NCBI GenBank assembly: GCA_022376515.1
Contig: WTXI01000003.1
Location: 1,302,001-1,366,000, forward strand
Origin: Lactifluus volemus
Taxonomy: Eukaryota > Basidiomycota > Agaricomycetes > Russulales > Russulaceae
Reading direction: 5' to 3'
Length of the DNA: 64,000 nt
Shown here: piece by piece, positions 12,759-23,619 of the stretch
Position numbering within the stretch: position 1 is the first letter of the stretch
Layout: each line of letters begins with the position of its first letter
Notes under the pieces: model-generated
What the model was told of the DNA's origin: nothing
The model's database searches: none
The model's input: the letters and a program-made list of their open reading frames with translations, nothing else
Position numbers and translations under genes: made by a program

Positions 12759-13781
12759 ATATGTGAGGTCCTATAGACCATCTCGGCACTGCGTCTGGGA
12801 CAATTCACCCATAGAATACACTTCTTTCTAATCTATAGACTAGGTAACGCGCACACGCCGATGAACAAGTCCGGCCGCTGCCTGAGCTTACTATTTATAT
12901 TGTTTCTGTAGGTTCTCACTGGCAGGTGTTGAAACCCCTGCCAGTGGAAACCAATATGCTAATGTAGTACTGATGGCTAAGGGCGGTACAGCCTGACCCA
13001 TGGAAATGTCCACATAGCACCCCAATGTCATTCAGTTGAATATGTGATAATATTGAGAAATCTGCGTCTGATATTGAGTCATTCATAAAGAACTTTACGT
13101 TACACGAATCAAAAACTTCTCGAAACCTCTCGCACGTGCCTCCTCATTCGTAGGCCTTCGCGGTGATACCGCAAGGTATGGGTATTACAGTGAATCAACC
13201 GTGACAAACCTTACTACGGGAACGAGAACTACAAGTAGGCAGCCCGGGAAGTAAGAACGCCTGGAAGTGACATACTTTGATAGCTGAAAGGAACAAATGA
13301 TGGATCATAGAACAATTACAAGAGATCGAGACTGAGACGCAGAAACACCGAACCCAAAAAAAAGGTGTGATACTAGAGTACCACAGACCCGGCAAGTTAG
13401 TAAGTCATCTTATGAATTCAACTAGGACTTGGCGCAAGGCATAGTATGTGGTATGAGAAAAGTGAGTAGCATAGGACGAACCTCGACGAGGCAGAGAACG
13501 AAGGGAACACGGGAAGTATCAAACCTGACAGAGAAATTCAGAAGCATGAGTAACATAACCTAGCAAAGTCTTGGACAAGAAGGTTAGTGGATGCCGCGTG
13601 AGGCAGCACAGCTTAGAGCCCAAGGCATAGAAAACGGATTGAGGCGCAGGGAGACACAAGGCCCGGAAAAAGGGTTCGAGGTTGACAGTTCGGTAGTCGT
13701 GGCTTTGCCAAGTTGACCGGAGACGAGACGAGCGGTGGGCTGCAAGAAAAAAAAGGAGCATGTTTGAAAGCATGACCGACC
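12759..13781. other. Intergenic kilobase, no gene recognised
   Basis: Open frames here (for example on the minus strand 13195-13395 and 13519-13863) have no recognisable motif, and the second is a shadow of the P450 3' end. It lies between the 3' ends of She9 and the P450, so it should hold both terminators. I see no RNA gene or repeat. Confidence 0.5.
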
Positions 13782-15704
13782 TCACAATGGTCGTAACCCG
13801 CGCAACTCCCGTTCTCCGGCCAGGAGAGCCGGGGCCTCCGGAAACCGAGGAGTAATCTCGCATTCGAAGGGAGCTGGATACCTATAACAGTCGCCCATGC
13901 TCATATTAGGATCGCTTATCACTGGGCGGTTGCAACGCTTACAATGCAAGCCCTTGTTCGACGAACCCATCGACATCTAATGAAAGTAACCGCCCGGACT
14001 CGTCTTTCTTGCGCTCTATCTTGCTTGCCCACAACATCATCGCAATGTTAATAAACGCCGAATCATTTGCTATGTGGCGACCGACGCATATCCTCCGCCC
14101 AAAACCGAACGTAAGGTGGCCTTCTTTGGTGTCAGACGGTCCAGGAACGACATCGCCATTGGCATCAAGATATCGCGCAGGGTTAAATTGCGCCGCATCC
14201 TCGCCATAGACCTCGGGGTTGCGGTTCATGCACCATACATTTGGGACGCAAATGGTGTCTTTCGGAATGAACATCCCGTCGTACCAGTCATCTTCAGTCG
14301 ACCGATGCGGCATGGACAGTGGTGTGAATGAGCTCCAGCGGAGGACCTCTTTGACCATAGCACGAATGTAGGGCAAATGTGGGTAGTCTGCAAAAGTCGG
14401 AAGGCGACTACGTCCCACAACCTCGTCGAGCTCTGCTTGTGCCCGAGCCTGTGTCTCAGGGTACGCCATCATCGCGAGCGTCCACCAAGACATCAAAATC
14501 TCGCTAGTGCCGACACTGCCGAGGCTGAGAAGCACGACCAACACTCGGAACTCATCATTTTCCGCCTAAGACCATACGATAACACTTACTACAGAGTAGC
14601 CGCAAGCCACGAGCAATCTTTCGATGATAGCTCATTTCTCTCGGCATCACGAATCAATTTCGCGCTTAGACTTTCATCGTCATTTCCCTCTGCCTGTGGG
14701 AAGTTGTATGTATGACAATGCAAGATTAATAAGTGGGGAAAACCCATACAACTTTAATCTTCACTGGCTCGATAAGGCCTTCGAACATTTCTGAGATTTT
14801 CTTGTGCCAGGTCTCAGCATATCGCTTCCACTTTGCCAGCCTCATATGCATCTGTCTGAGATAGACGTCGTGAAGTACATAGACGATACTTACCTACTAG
14901 GAATAAATCGCATCCAGGGGAAAACCTCAACTAAGTGGGTTCCTGGGCAAGCTGCACGAGCAATGCAGTGGACGAAATCGTTGATCAAGCCAGCGATATG
15001 ATTTTCCTCCGATATGGTTGTGGGGTGGCCATAAATGACAGATAGAGCTGTCGATGCTGAAGATCGGCGAAAATTCTGTTCTAATTGAGCCGGTTTAGCG
15101 AGCGAGTCAGAGACAAGAAGGACGGCTTCCGCTATTTGGTTCTCATGAAACCGTTCAATGGATTCTTTGGAAAACAATTCATTAGAAGCCTTGCGCATCC
15201 GATGCCAGCTTAATTTTTATTTCATTTTCAACTTCTGTGCCGATTCGGAAAGTAGGAGGCACTTACACATCACCATAGCGGGAGAGTGCGAAGAGGAGAC
15301 CACCACATATGATCTCGGATGCGACAATAAGACGAGGCCTATCCGAATATATAGCTGCGCGTCGATCTAGCAGGTCTGCAGCGACCTTTTGAGAGTTGAT
15401 GATGACCATTGACTGGCCAGCTACGTTGAGGTAGATGAGATTACCTGGTCAGGTAGGCTTCAGAAGTCTGGGTAGAGACTATGGAGAGAAAGTAATTGCC
15501 GTATTTTTTTCGCCATTCGGTATACTTGAGCCACTGGGCCTTCGCAGACGTAAACTCGAAGAGATTTCCTATGATCGGATAACCAGGGGGCCCTGGAGGA
15601 AGCTTGCGATATGGGCTCGCGATGTAGCGAGCTGTGAAGAATAGGATAGCGCTAAGAATGACGCCAGCGGAGAGAATTGAGTTAGTAGTATCTTGCGACC
15701 ACAT
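13782..15704 (-). CDS. Cytochrome P450 monooxygenase (CYP family not assigned)
   Basis: This is a microsomal class II P450. It opens with a membrane anchor (ILSAGVILSAILFFTARYIA), then the proline hinge KLPPGPPGYPIIGNLFEF. Other marks are WHRMRKASNELF (C-helix WxxxR), the I-helix region LGSVGTSEILMSWW, KEVLRW (ExxR), FNPARYLD, and the haem loop FGFGRRICVG with its Cys ligand. The tail ends RELRGLRPL. The I-helix lacks the usual acidic residue before Thr (G-S-V-G-T-S). The start is the ATG at 15704, right before the anchor; an upstream in-frame ATG at 15854 would only add a hydrophilic leader. About eight introns. The first seems to use a GC donor (after KKYG). Substrate unknown. It is divergent from the HIT gene. 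Confidence 0.92.
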
Positions 15705-15919
15705 GCTACTAGTAGAAGTTCCGCTGATCCGTAGGTAGATCGTGATCGATAGATCATCCACGACGGCTGACAAATGATGCAAATTTAGACTCCGACTCCG
15801 ACCTCCGGTTACCTTTTTACGTTCGCAGAGGAGCCAAATCCCGAGAAACGTCAATGTGTGCTGAGCGCTGAGTCTTTGACGATCGAGAAGTTGGTACGCA
15901 ACTCTGCACGACCATTGAT

Positions 15920-16612
15920 ATGACTTCTTTCATCATCGAAGCCCAAGCTAGCCGTTCACCCATCCCACCATTTTGGGGGCAAGGCAGTGACTGTGCTTTT
16001 TGTCAGATAATATGCCATGCTGCCCATGGTCATCTAATTTATGAGGACGACCATGTCATAGTTTTTCTTGGTAAAGTATCTCTGCGAAACGGTCGTAATC
16101 GAAACTGACTCTGTTAGATATACTACCACTTCGCCCCGGCCACACTCTTGTTGTGCCTAAAATTCATTGTTCGCGAGTTTCTGAACTTCCGCCAGAATAT
16201 GCGGCCTCAGTTGGGAAAGCCATATCTAGAATTTCCAATGCGTTGACAAAAGGTGCGATTATGCTGAGCCCCAACAGCTACTAACTTGACCCTCGCCCTA
16301 CTGAATGCTGTACCAGCCATCGACAATACAGCATTAAACGTAGTCTGCAACCAAGAATACGCACAAGTTGTTCCCCATGTATGTCCCACTTCCTCCACTT
16401 CTACGATACAACCTCATCTTCAGCAGGTCCACTATCATATAATTCCGGCCCCAAAGTTCAACTCGTTGGCAACGAGCCTGGATCCAAGTGACTCCAACCA
16501 GAAGTTGCCCTCGACAATACAAGACATGCATCAGAAGGAATACGAGTCGCGCGGTGAGCTTGACGAGAATGACGCGCATGCGTTAGTTGGAAGGATGAAG
16601 GCACATCTATGA
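15920..16612 (+). CDS. HIT (histidine-triad) family nucleotide hydrolase/transferase
   Basis: The product has the full HIT fold: SDCAFCQIICHAAHGHLIYEDDHVIVFLD, LPLRPGHTLVVPKIH, ALNVVCNQEYAQVVPHVHYHIIPAP with the HxHxH triad, and a tail ending EYESRGELDENDAHALVGRM. Family members hydrolyse AMP-lysine or related phosphoramidates, or dinucleoside polyphosphates. The CxxC near residue 25 is common in Hint-like branches. Four exons; the triad itself is split by an intron between PHV and HYH. The third intron contains a textbook branch point (ctactaac near 16279). The exact branch (Hint versus fungal long form) is not certain. It shares a 215-bp divergent promoter region with the P450. Confidence 0.88.
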
Positions 16613-17320
16613 AGGTTCCATGTTACGGGGAGCACCGTCACTGTCCACCGTCGCTCGTAATTCAAACTTTTGTAAGTGTTGTTGTGCAACCAGGCACAAC
16701 ATGGCTCCAGACTATTGGGTCCCGGGAGTCGACAACAGTTGTTGCGGATAGATGGATAATAGCCTCTATACTCGTGTTGTGCAATATTATTGCGAGCCAA
16801 TCTCTCGTTGATCAGGTGCGAATGTATGCCCCGGGATGTGCTACTTGGCGGTTCAAGTGACGATGTCAAGGGTATTTCATAACCCGCAATCCGACGACCT
16901 GAACCACTGCGTGGGCTTTACTATTATTAACTACCTCCCATACGCCGACCCCTGCTTTCTCAGACAATCCGGCATGACATTCTGGAGTGCCTCCTCCAAC
17001 CGTGACGTGACCTAAAGTTCGGCTCGCCCACTTTTCGAATCGGCCTATTTTCCACTCATCTTTTGGCCCAGAGGTCTGCTACGTACCATGGGGTAAATTC
17101 ATTTGAGAGGGCATGTAGGAGACCAAGTATGGGTTTCCTCTTGAGGATTTTGAGTTCCGTACGCAGCTGCATATCACGGGCAGTAATTTGTGTCCTGTTT
17201 GGCTTTGTCCCTCCGCCGGCGGCCCGCACACATCTTCGTAGTAAAGTTGTGCATGTTGGGCTTACTTCAATAAACTCACTCACATACGCTAAATTCCAAC
17301 GTTGGCGATACTTGCTCATT
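16613..17320. other. Intergenic stretch between the HIT and phosphoglucomutase genes
   Basis: Both neighbours are on the plus strand. The part just before 17321 should carry the PGM promoter. Open frames here show no motif, and I see no RNA gene. Confidence 0.5.
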
Positions 17321-20300
17321 ATGAGCTCAGAGACAACCACAGAACTGTCAGATCTGGTCGAAGAATGGCTGCACGTTGACCGGGTACGTGCGAATGGCGT
17401 GCTAACACCTCTCGATGCTAAAGCGCACCGCGGTTATGATTAGAATCCCGAAACCAAACAGGAGATTTCAGATTTATGGGCAGCAGGACGTATTGAAGAA
17501 TTAGACAAGAGGCTGAGGTACGCCCCCATTCAGTATATTTTGTGGCCTTGCGTGAATTGCCTGCATTAGATCTCGCATTCAATTTGGGACGGCAGGTCTC
17601 ATGACAATTACTAGAATATCTATATGCATCACTGATCTCACCATCAGGCCTTCGTGGCAGGATGGAGGCAGGATGGTCGCGTATGAACGACCTGATTGTC
17701 ATACAAGCCTCGCAGGTTCGTGGAAGCACGTGGGCACAAACGGGATGAGCCAAGCTTGTGACAATCTAGGGCCTATGCGCCTATGTTCTCGAACACGTCA
17801 ACGACGCCAAAATTCGAGGGGTAGTTATTGGGTATGATCATCGGCACCACTCTGAGAAGTGGGCACGGCTGGTGGCGGCCGCGTTCCTCGATAAGGGTGT
17901 TAAGACCTATCTATACCGTCGCCTTGTTCATACCCCGATGCAAGTCGTGCACCACTAGCAATCTTCCGGGAGGGCTGAATCAGGTCTAGGGTCCCTTTTG
18001 GCGTGAAGAGATTAAGTGCCGCCTGCGGTGTAATGATTACAGGTCCGCCACGGCGCATTGGCCCTTTGCGTCCTTAACTTGCTGATGGAATCCTGTAGCT
18101 AGCCACAATCCCAAGGTATACCAAACTCTCTCTCTCTTGCAACGTTAGACTTACGTAACAAGTAGTATGACAATGGTTACAAAGTAAGTTGAATATGATC
18201 TTTCCGTAAGAAGCCCAAACCCACTTTTTTTAGGTTTATTGGGAGAACGGGGTTCAAGTAGCATCAGGATTTTCACAATTTTCTTGTCACGTCTTGTTCC
18301 TCTTGTCACATCTTGTCAACAGGCTCCCACAAGCTCCCACAAGCTCTAAAAAGCTCTAAAAAGCTCCTACAAGACCGACAAGCAGACAAGACACAAGAGC
18401 CACAAGGTAGGTATGAAATCGCACAAGATGGTCAGATATTTGTGCATATAAGACAAAACAAGTGCACAAGACGACAAGTGCACAAGATGACAAGGCAAAA
18501 AAGTTCAAAATCATGGTATTATATTGGTGATACTCTACCACACAGTACACAAATCCAGTGCCATTCTGACAGGCAAATAGTTGTCCCATCGCACTGTATT
18601 TCGCACTAGCGCTTGTACAGGAGAAAATTGCTCCGATCGACTGCAACGCGACTAAGATCCATCCCACACCGAATCAGGTGCTGCTGACGTATCTGTCGCC
18701 ATCGCCATGGACAAGCACAGGCCGCTCTGTAATGGGTTAGGTGGTGACGAGAGGGTGTCGGGCCACTAGGACCGATCGGCCTGGCAGGGTTTTTGTCTCT
18801 CTCTTGTCTACAGCCCGCCGGGCTCCCCTGTCCCACCATTGATCGCTCGCGCAGCATGCCCCACTCACCAGTTAGAACTTGAAATAGATGCGGAGTGCAA
18901 AAAGGCAAGTAGCGCACCTTCATCGAAGCCTCAGACAGGACAAAGTCACCCTCTGGATGCCGCATTTCCATATGTTCTTGGTACTTACGCAGCTCGTCGA
19001 TTCCCTTTTGGGAGCATGAAGATCGCAACACAGCTGACTGCATTGTACTTGGCCTGAACGTCTGCGTTGCGTCGCTGCGCCGCAACCTTTTCGTTCTCGC
19101 CTTCGTGCGGGGCGAATTTGCTCGGATCCGGAAGAGGTTCTAAATCAACAGCCACCAACCACCACCATCAATGGGCTTACAAGGGAAGCGAAAAGCGGGG
19201 CAAAGGACGCACTCGGGTCGACCTCCCCAACGCCACCGCCCACGCTTGCAGAACACGTACACGGAGACGACGACCCCGTCCCCTGTCCACCATAGCTAAG
19301 AGTGGCAAAACGAGGGGGCGAGCGCGGGCTGCCGACACCTGCGCCAAAGAGCTTCTTCGAAGCCAGCGATAGGGCGCGTGAGAGAGCGTTTGTCGCGGAG
19401 CGGCCCATCGGAATCGGTACGCCACTGTGGCTCGGTGGTGGTGGGAAGGTTGGGCCAGATGGTGAGTCCGGTGAGAGGTGAGGCAGAAGATCAGGGAGGC
19501 GCTTCTCATCGTTGGCAGAGGCAAGCATCGGCGGTACGTGGCGGTCAAGGAGAGGCCGACGCCGGGTTGCATTGATCTCTGTGGGATGGTCTGATTTTCT
19601 GAAGACTTTGGTATGCATTAACATATTTACCGTCCACTACCCGATTGAATTCGACAGCTTGTGTGTCTTCTACAAGTACATACTCCCTACTGAGCAAGCC
19701 GTCCTCTTCTGTCTCCCTTGAAGTGCGAGACTGCAGCCATAGTTGGACCTTGTTGAGCAAGAAATGAAGCCTGGGTGAGTTCAGGACGCCGCCTCACCTT
19801 TGGTCAGATAAACGGCACTAAAGGGGAATGGTCAGAGAACGTATGGATGAAAAAAATATACCACTAACTCAGAAGGTTACAATTTTCGAACTGCACTGGG
19901 GGTGTTGACACATTTTCGACCAGTGACCAGGGGAAATAGCAACAGCGAGAAGGGTGAAGGAAGCGAAGGTAGGCTCAAAAGAGCGGTAAGCCTTTCTCTA
20001 AGTCGTTCGAAAAAAAAATGTCGTACGATTTTAATTTCCCACACGAATTTGAAAGTTCAACTTAGCCACCAATGGCATCAATACCAACTTGCTCAACCAT
20101 GCCCTTCCGAAGTGGGGTCCTTGTCAACTTGCGTTCAGGAGTAAGTCACCACCTGGCATCTTGTATATGATGTTAATCAGCCTCCCACAGCCTCAATTGA
20201 GTATGGCCAAGGCAGAAAGAGAACTCGTGTTTCTGTGAGTCTTATGTTTGCTCTGTATTTTCTTTTTTTTTTCAGACCAGTTTTGAAAGATCGTCCCATT

Positions 20301-23300
20301 CCACCCTGTCGCTGAATCCTTTGGCGTGAGCACCTGGCAGTAGCTTTCCCGTCCTGGCAATCCATCATCCCACAACTTGCGTTTTTCTTCGTTTTTGAGG
20401 ACATGTTCCATTATTTCTGTTCGTTGGTTCCCGCTACATTTGGCCTTTTTTTTCCCCAAGTCCTTGCTAATCTTCGTGTATATATTCTCACAGCTCATCA
20501 AATTCTTCACACATCCTTACTCTACAAACCTATCCATGAGCTCCACCACAAATATTCTGCGCCTTTTGGCCTTGCTGCCGAGCACGCACACCTGGCAATC
20601 AGGAAGGGCCATCGTACGAGCTTTTGCACTGGATTGGACCCAAGGTGCGTTCAGCCTCGTTGGCTCGCTTGCGTGGCAAAAGGTGTGATCGTCACTGGCC
20701 ACCGTTTTCTTTGGCTATGACAGGGATCGTGTGTGCAAGGATCTGGAATATGCTTCTCGAGGTCCGCGTTCGTTCCGGAGCGTCGGCGATTCGAACGTGG
20801 GCTCCTTGAGCTTATGCATCAGCGAGTCCCAGCGGTTTGAAAGAAGTTGGCCGAAAGGAAAGAGCACCGCGAGACAAAAGTGCGAATGGGACCACGAGCG
20901 TGATCAACGAAACGAAACGTTTGGACTGTTCAGTGATCGCGACCGGGATTGGTACGGTCGTAGCTACTCGCCCAGTGACAATTGTGACCGCTATGGCGTA
21001 TAGGGTCCGCGAAAAAGACTATCGTGACGACTGCTCCCAGGACTTCGACCGTGATCGCCGATTGTGATCGATCGCATTCTCGGGAGGGTAACTACGACCG
21101 TGAACACCCACGATCCTCTCCTGTGGCGGCGGTCTTTCCATCCCCGCCACCGCCTCCTGCCGCGCACACTAGTGGTGCTTCCAAACTGTCCCCGGCACCC
21201 ACCCCTCTCCCGAGCAAGTCTCCCACGTCGAACGTTCAGAACGTGACTCCAGAGGAGTGGCACGCTATTATCCAAGCTGAGGCGCAATGCCGTACTGTGG
21301 AGCGCATGGCTGAGGACCTGAGGCCAAACTTGCAGGACACCTTGGCTGGTGAATGTTGAACATTGAATGTGTGAGACCATACACTACTAGCACTCAGAAT
21401 GTGAATACAAAGTAGTTACAAAATTTTTAGTAACTTGTCATCTTGTCGCTCTTGTTGAGCTTGTAAGGTCTTGCCAGCTCGTTGACAAGCTGTGACAAGA
21501 TGTGACAAGCCTTGACAAGCTGAAAAGCCCACAAGAAAGCTGTTATCTTGCTGATGTATGACTCCCAAACTGGATACGAGGCCGTGGTCCTGAACGCACA
21601 CTGGTCAGATTATCAGCCCACACGACAGTGGCATCTCAGCGTCAATTGCAGCTAATCTGGTCCCGGAGAAGTGGGACGCAGACTCGGTGCTCGTGGACCC
21701 GTTGTGCATTGACTGTACCAGCGAGATGATCAAAGATTACTTTAATCATATATCATCTCTCAGCCAGTACAGGTAACACGAGGGAGGGTACAGCCTTCGT
21801 CCTCAAGGATTACTAAAATTTACCCCAGATTCTCAACGCATCGACGGACATTAAGTTTGTCAACACGTCAATGCATGGTGTTGGCCATATGTTCGTTGCT
21901 AAGAGCTTCGAGGGCTTTGGCTTCAAACCTTTCATTCCAGTGGAAGAACAGCAGCACCCAGATCCAGAATTCCCGACAGTCAAGTTCCCGAATCCGGAAG
22001 AAGCGGGTATGGCTCACATTAGTTTCGTGTTTCGTTCTCAAGGCTAATTATCCTGCAATCAACCATCAACCAATACTAGGAGCCTTAGTAAGTAGAATGT
22101 CTAGAATTTGTGATGATGCTGAGGCGAGAGAAGGATCTTGCCATTCGCACGGCGGATGCCACGGGCGCAATATACGTTCTTGCACAAGATCCTGATGCAG
22201 ACAGGTTTTCTGCAGCAGAAAGAAGGTAAATCAGATCCATGTTTTTGTCATATTCTGTCCCAGGAACAACGTCTATTTTGGAATAGGGCAGACGGGGTTG
22301 GACAACGTTTACAGGGGATCAGCTGGGCTCTCTTTTTGCGGCAAGGATACTAAAGCAGTACAAGATGTCGGGTAAACCGCTGGGTAGGTCACTTGGCCTT
22401 CTCCCTCCTGCATGCAAATGCCAATAGGTATCCACCTCGTGGAATAAAATGGACCAGACAAACTCTCCATGGTAGCATCTACTGTGAGTTCCAAGATGAT
22501 CGAGGCCATGGCAGCAGCGGAAGGGTTCAAATTCACCGAGTGCCTTACTGGTTTGTATCTATCTGTGCTGCGGGTACCTTTGTACTTGATTCCATACGTT
22601 CTTGTTGAAATGCTGGCACTTAGGTTTCAAATTCATTGGCAATACCGCCCTGACTCTAGTCGAACAGGGGTTCGAGGTTCCCTTTGGGTATGAAGAAGCT
22701 ATTGGCTTCATGATAGGGTCCGAGATTCGCGACAAGGATGGTGTCGCGGCTGCGGTACACGCCTACTCAAACTACTCTTCCGGAAAGGGCGTGCTCATTC
22801 CTTACCAAGGCCTATTTCGCTGAGCTAGTGGCGTCGCTACACAGAGAAGGAAAGACAGCCAGTAGCTACCTTCAAGAGTTGTATGACCAGTATATATGCG
22901 CTTATCTTTGGCGTTATCTGGCCGCGTTGCTGATTCCACACCATCACCAGGTACGGTTATTTCCAGGTAGTGCCCGTTTCGGATCAAATCAACATATAGC
23001 ATCCTAAAATCTTCTCCCGAGACAAATAACAGTTATTTCATCTGCGATGATCCGGTGGTCATCGACCGGATCTTTGCGCGACTTCGCAATTACGAAGGGA
23101 GGGTTAGCTGTCCTTTCTGAGCTTCCTCTCTTGAAGGGCTTAATTCTTCACAAGGGCACGAGCGCGAAGCCGAGTTATCCCTCGTTTATTGGCGGCTTGG
23201 AGGTAACTAGCGTCGTAGACCTGACCATAGGCTATGATAGCGCGAACCCACCGACGTACAAGCCCAGCTTGCCGCTGTCATCTGGCCACATGATTCAATT

Positions 23301-23549
23301 TCGAGCTGCTTCGAAGGATGGCTCCAAAATCACGTTGACTACAAGGACGAGCGGAACGGAGCCAAAGGTACGTACGAAAAGATTTTCTATTCTTCTGAAA
23401 CAGAATCCCCGATCGTCGGACAGGTCAAATATTACTTGGAAGGAAGTGGACAAAACCGTGATGCCGTCCAAGGGGTGTTAAGGGAGGTCGTGCGGGAACT
23501 AAGCGAGGAGTGGATGCAAACGAGTCTGAACAAGTTAGGACTTCCATAA
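17321..23549 (+). CDS. PGM3: Phosphoglucomutase / phosphoribomutase (PGM2/PGM3 type) with a transposon in one intron
   Basis: This is an alpha-D-phosphohexomutase of the PGM2/Pgm3 branch, which interconverts ribose-1-P and ribose-5-P or glucose-1-P and glucose-6-P. Seen: [43 protein letters not shown], the catalytic phosphoserine loop [36 protein letters not shown], the metal loop [19 protein letters not shown] (sugar-binding), and the phosphate-binding RTSGTEPK, with the end at 23549. More than ten introns. One begins at 17940 with a GC donor. The intron between ENGVQ (exon ends 18256) and IISPHDS (starts 21606) is about 3.35 kb because it holds the inserted element. Outside it the exons look intact, so function depends on removing that large intron. 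Confidence 0.9.
18935..19720 (-). pseudogene. Captured fragment of an ATG1 autophagy kinase gene (middle/C-terminal part)
   Basis: Inside the insertion, the minus strand reads [21 protein letters not shown], then [62 protein letters not shown], and later [20 protein letters not shown] and [20 protein letters not shown]. These match my knowledge of the linker and the start of the C-terminal domain of basidiomycete Atg1. The kinase domain is absent. An intron-like gap is still visible (VVD to EINATRR), so genomic DNA rather than mRNA was captured. A deletion and frame change sit at the IFM/SQKG join near 19015. It is almost surely non-functional. Confidence 0.75.
20478..20591 (+). pseudogene. 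Captured fragment of a C-4 methylsterol oxidase (ERG25-like) gene
   Basis: A short plus-strand piece in the insertion reads [20 protein letters not shown] followed by [14 protein letters not shown]. It carries the di-iron HxxxH and HxxHH motifs of the fatty-acid hydroxylase superfamily, and the [11 protein letters not shown] stretch is characteristic of ERG25. The sequence leaves the family on both sides, so only about 38 codons remain. Confidence 0.7.
20731..21359 (+). other. RD-rich and Pro-rich open frames in the insertion, unidentified
   Basis: Two overlapping plus-strand frames show compositional bias: an Arg/Asp-rich part ([17 protein letters not shown]) and then a Pro-rich part followed by [20 protein letters not shown] and a stop at 21359. 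I do not recognise a family. They could be exons of a transposon protein or a third captured gene piece. There is no DDE or zinc-finger motif. Confidence 0.35.
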
Positions 23550-23619
23550 GTGGCAGTAGAAGCTAGCAGAATCACGCAATAGGCGAATGATATCCGAAGC
23601 GTAAAGCAATCAAAACCTC

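Larger units (their letters stand above)
18260..21557. mobile_element. Transposon-like insertion with subterminal CTTGTCA/ACAAG repeats, inside the PGM intron
   Basis: Both ends carry clustered short repeats. The left end (18280-18510) has CTTGTCA units followed by many ACAAG units. The right end (21434-21535) has CTTGT units, then TGACAAG units pointing the other way. The outer ends match as inverted repeats: CATCAG at 18262 and its reverse complement CTGATG at 21551. GTA (or TA) flanks both sides and may be the target duplication. Removing the element and one GTA leaves a normal 53-nt intron starting GTATGA. No transposase was recognised, so it is probably non-autonomous. It contains broken copies of two host genes. 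Superfamily is unclear; dense subterminal repeats are known from hAT and CACTA elements, but the duplication seems too short for hAT. Confidence 0.75.

Noticed and set aside
13195..13863. Minus-strand frames downstream of She9 as separate genes
   Set aside because: No motif and no splice partners. The 13782-13863 part is the shadow of the P450's last exon.
13782..15704. A biosynthetic cluster around the P450 and CPR
   Set aside because: No terpene cyclase, polyketide, NRPS or other core enzyme nearby. Neighbours are housekeeping genes.
18600..19760. ATG1-like region as the genuine ATG1 gene
   Set aside because: The kinase domain is missing, the frame is broken at the SQKG join, and it lies within the repeat-bounded insertion.
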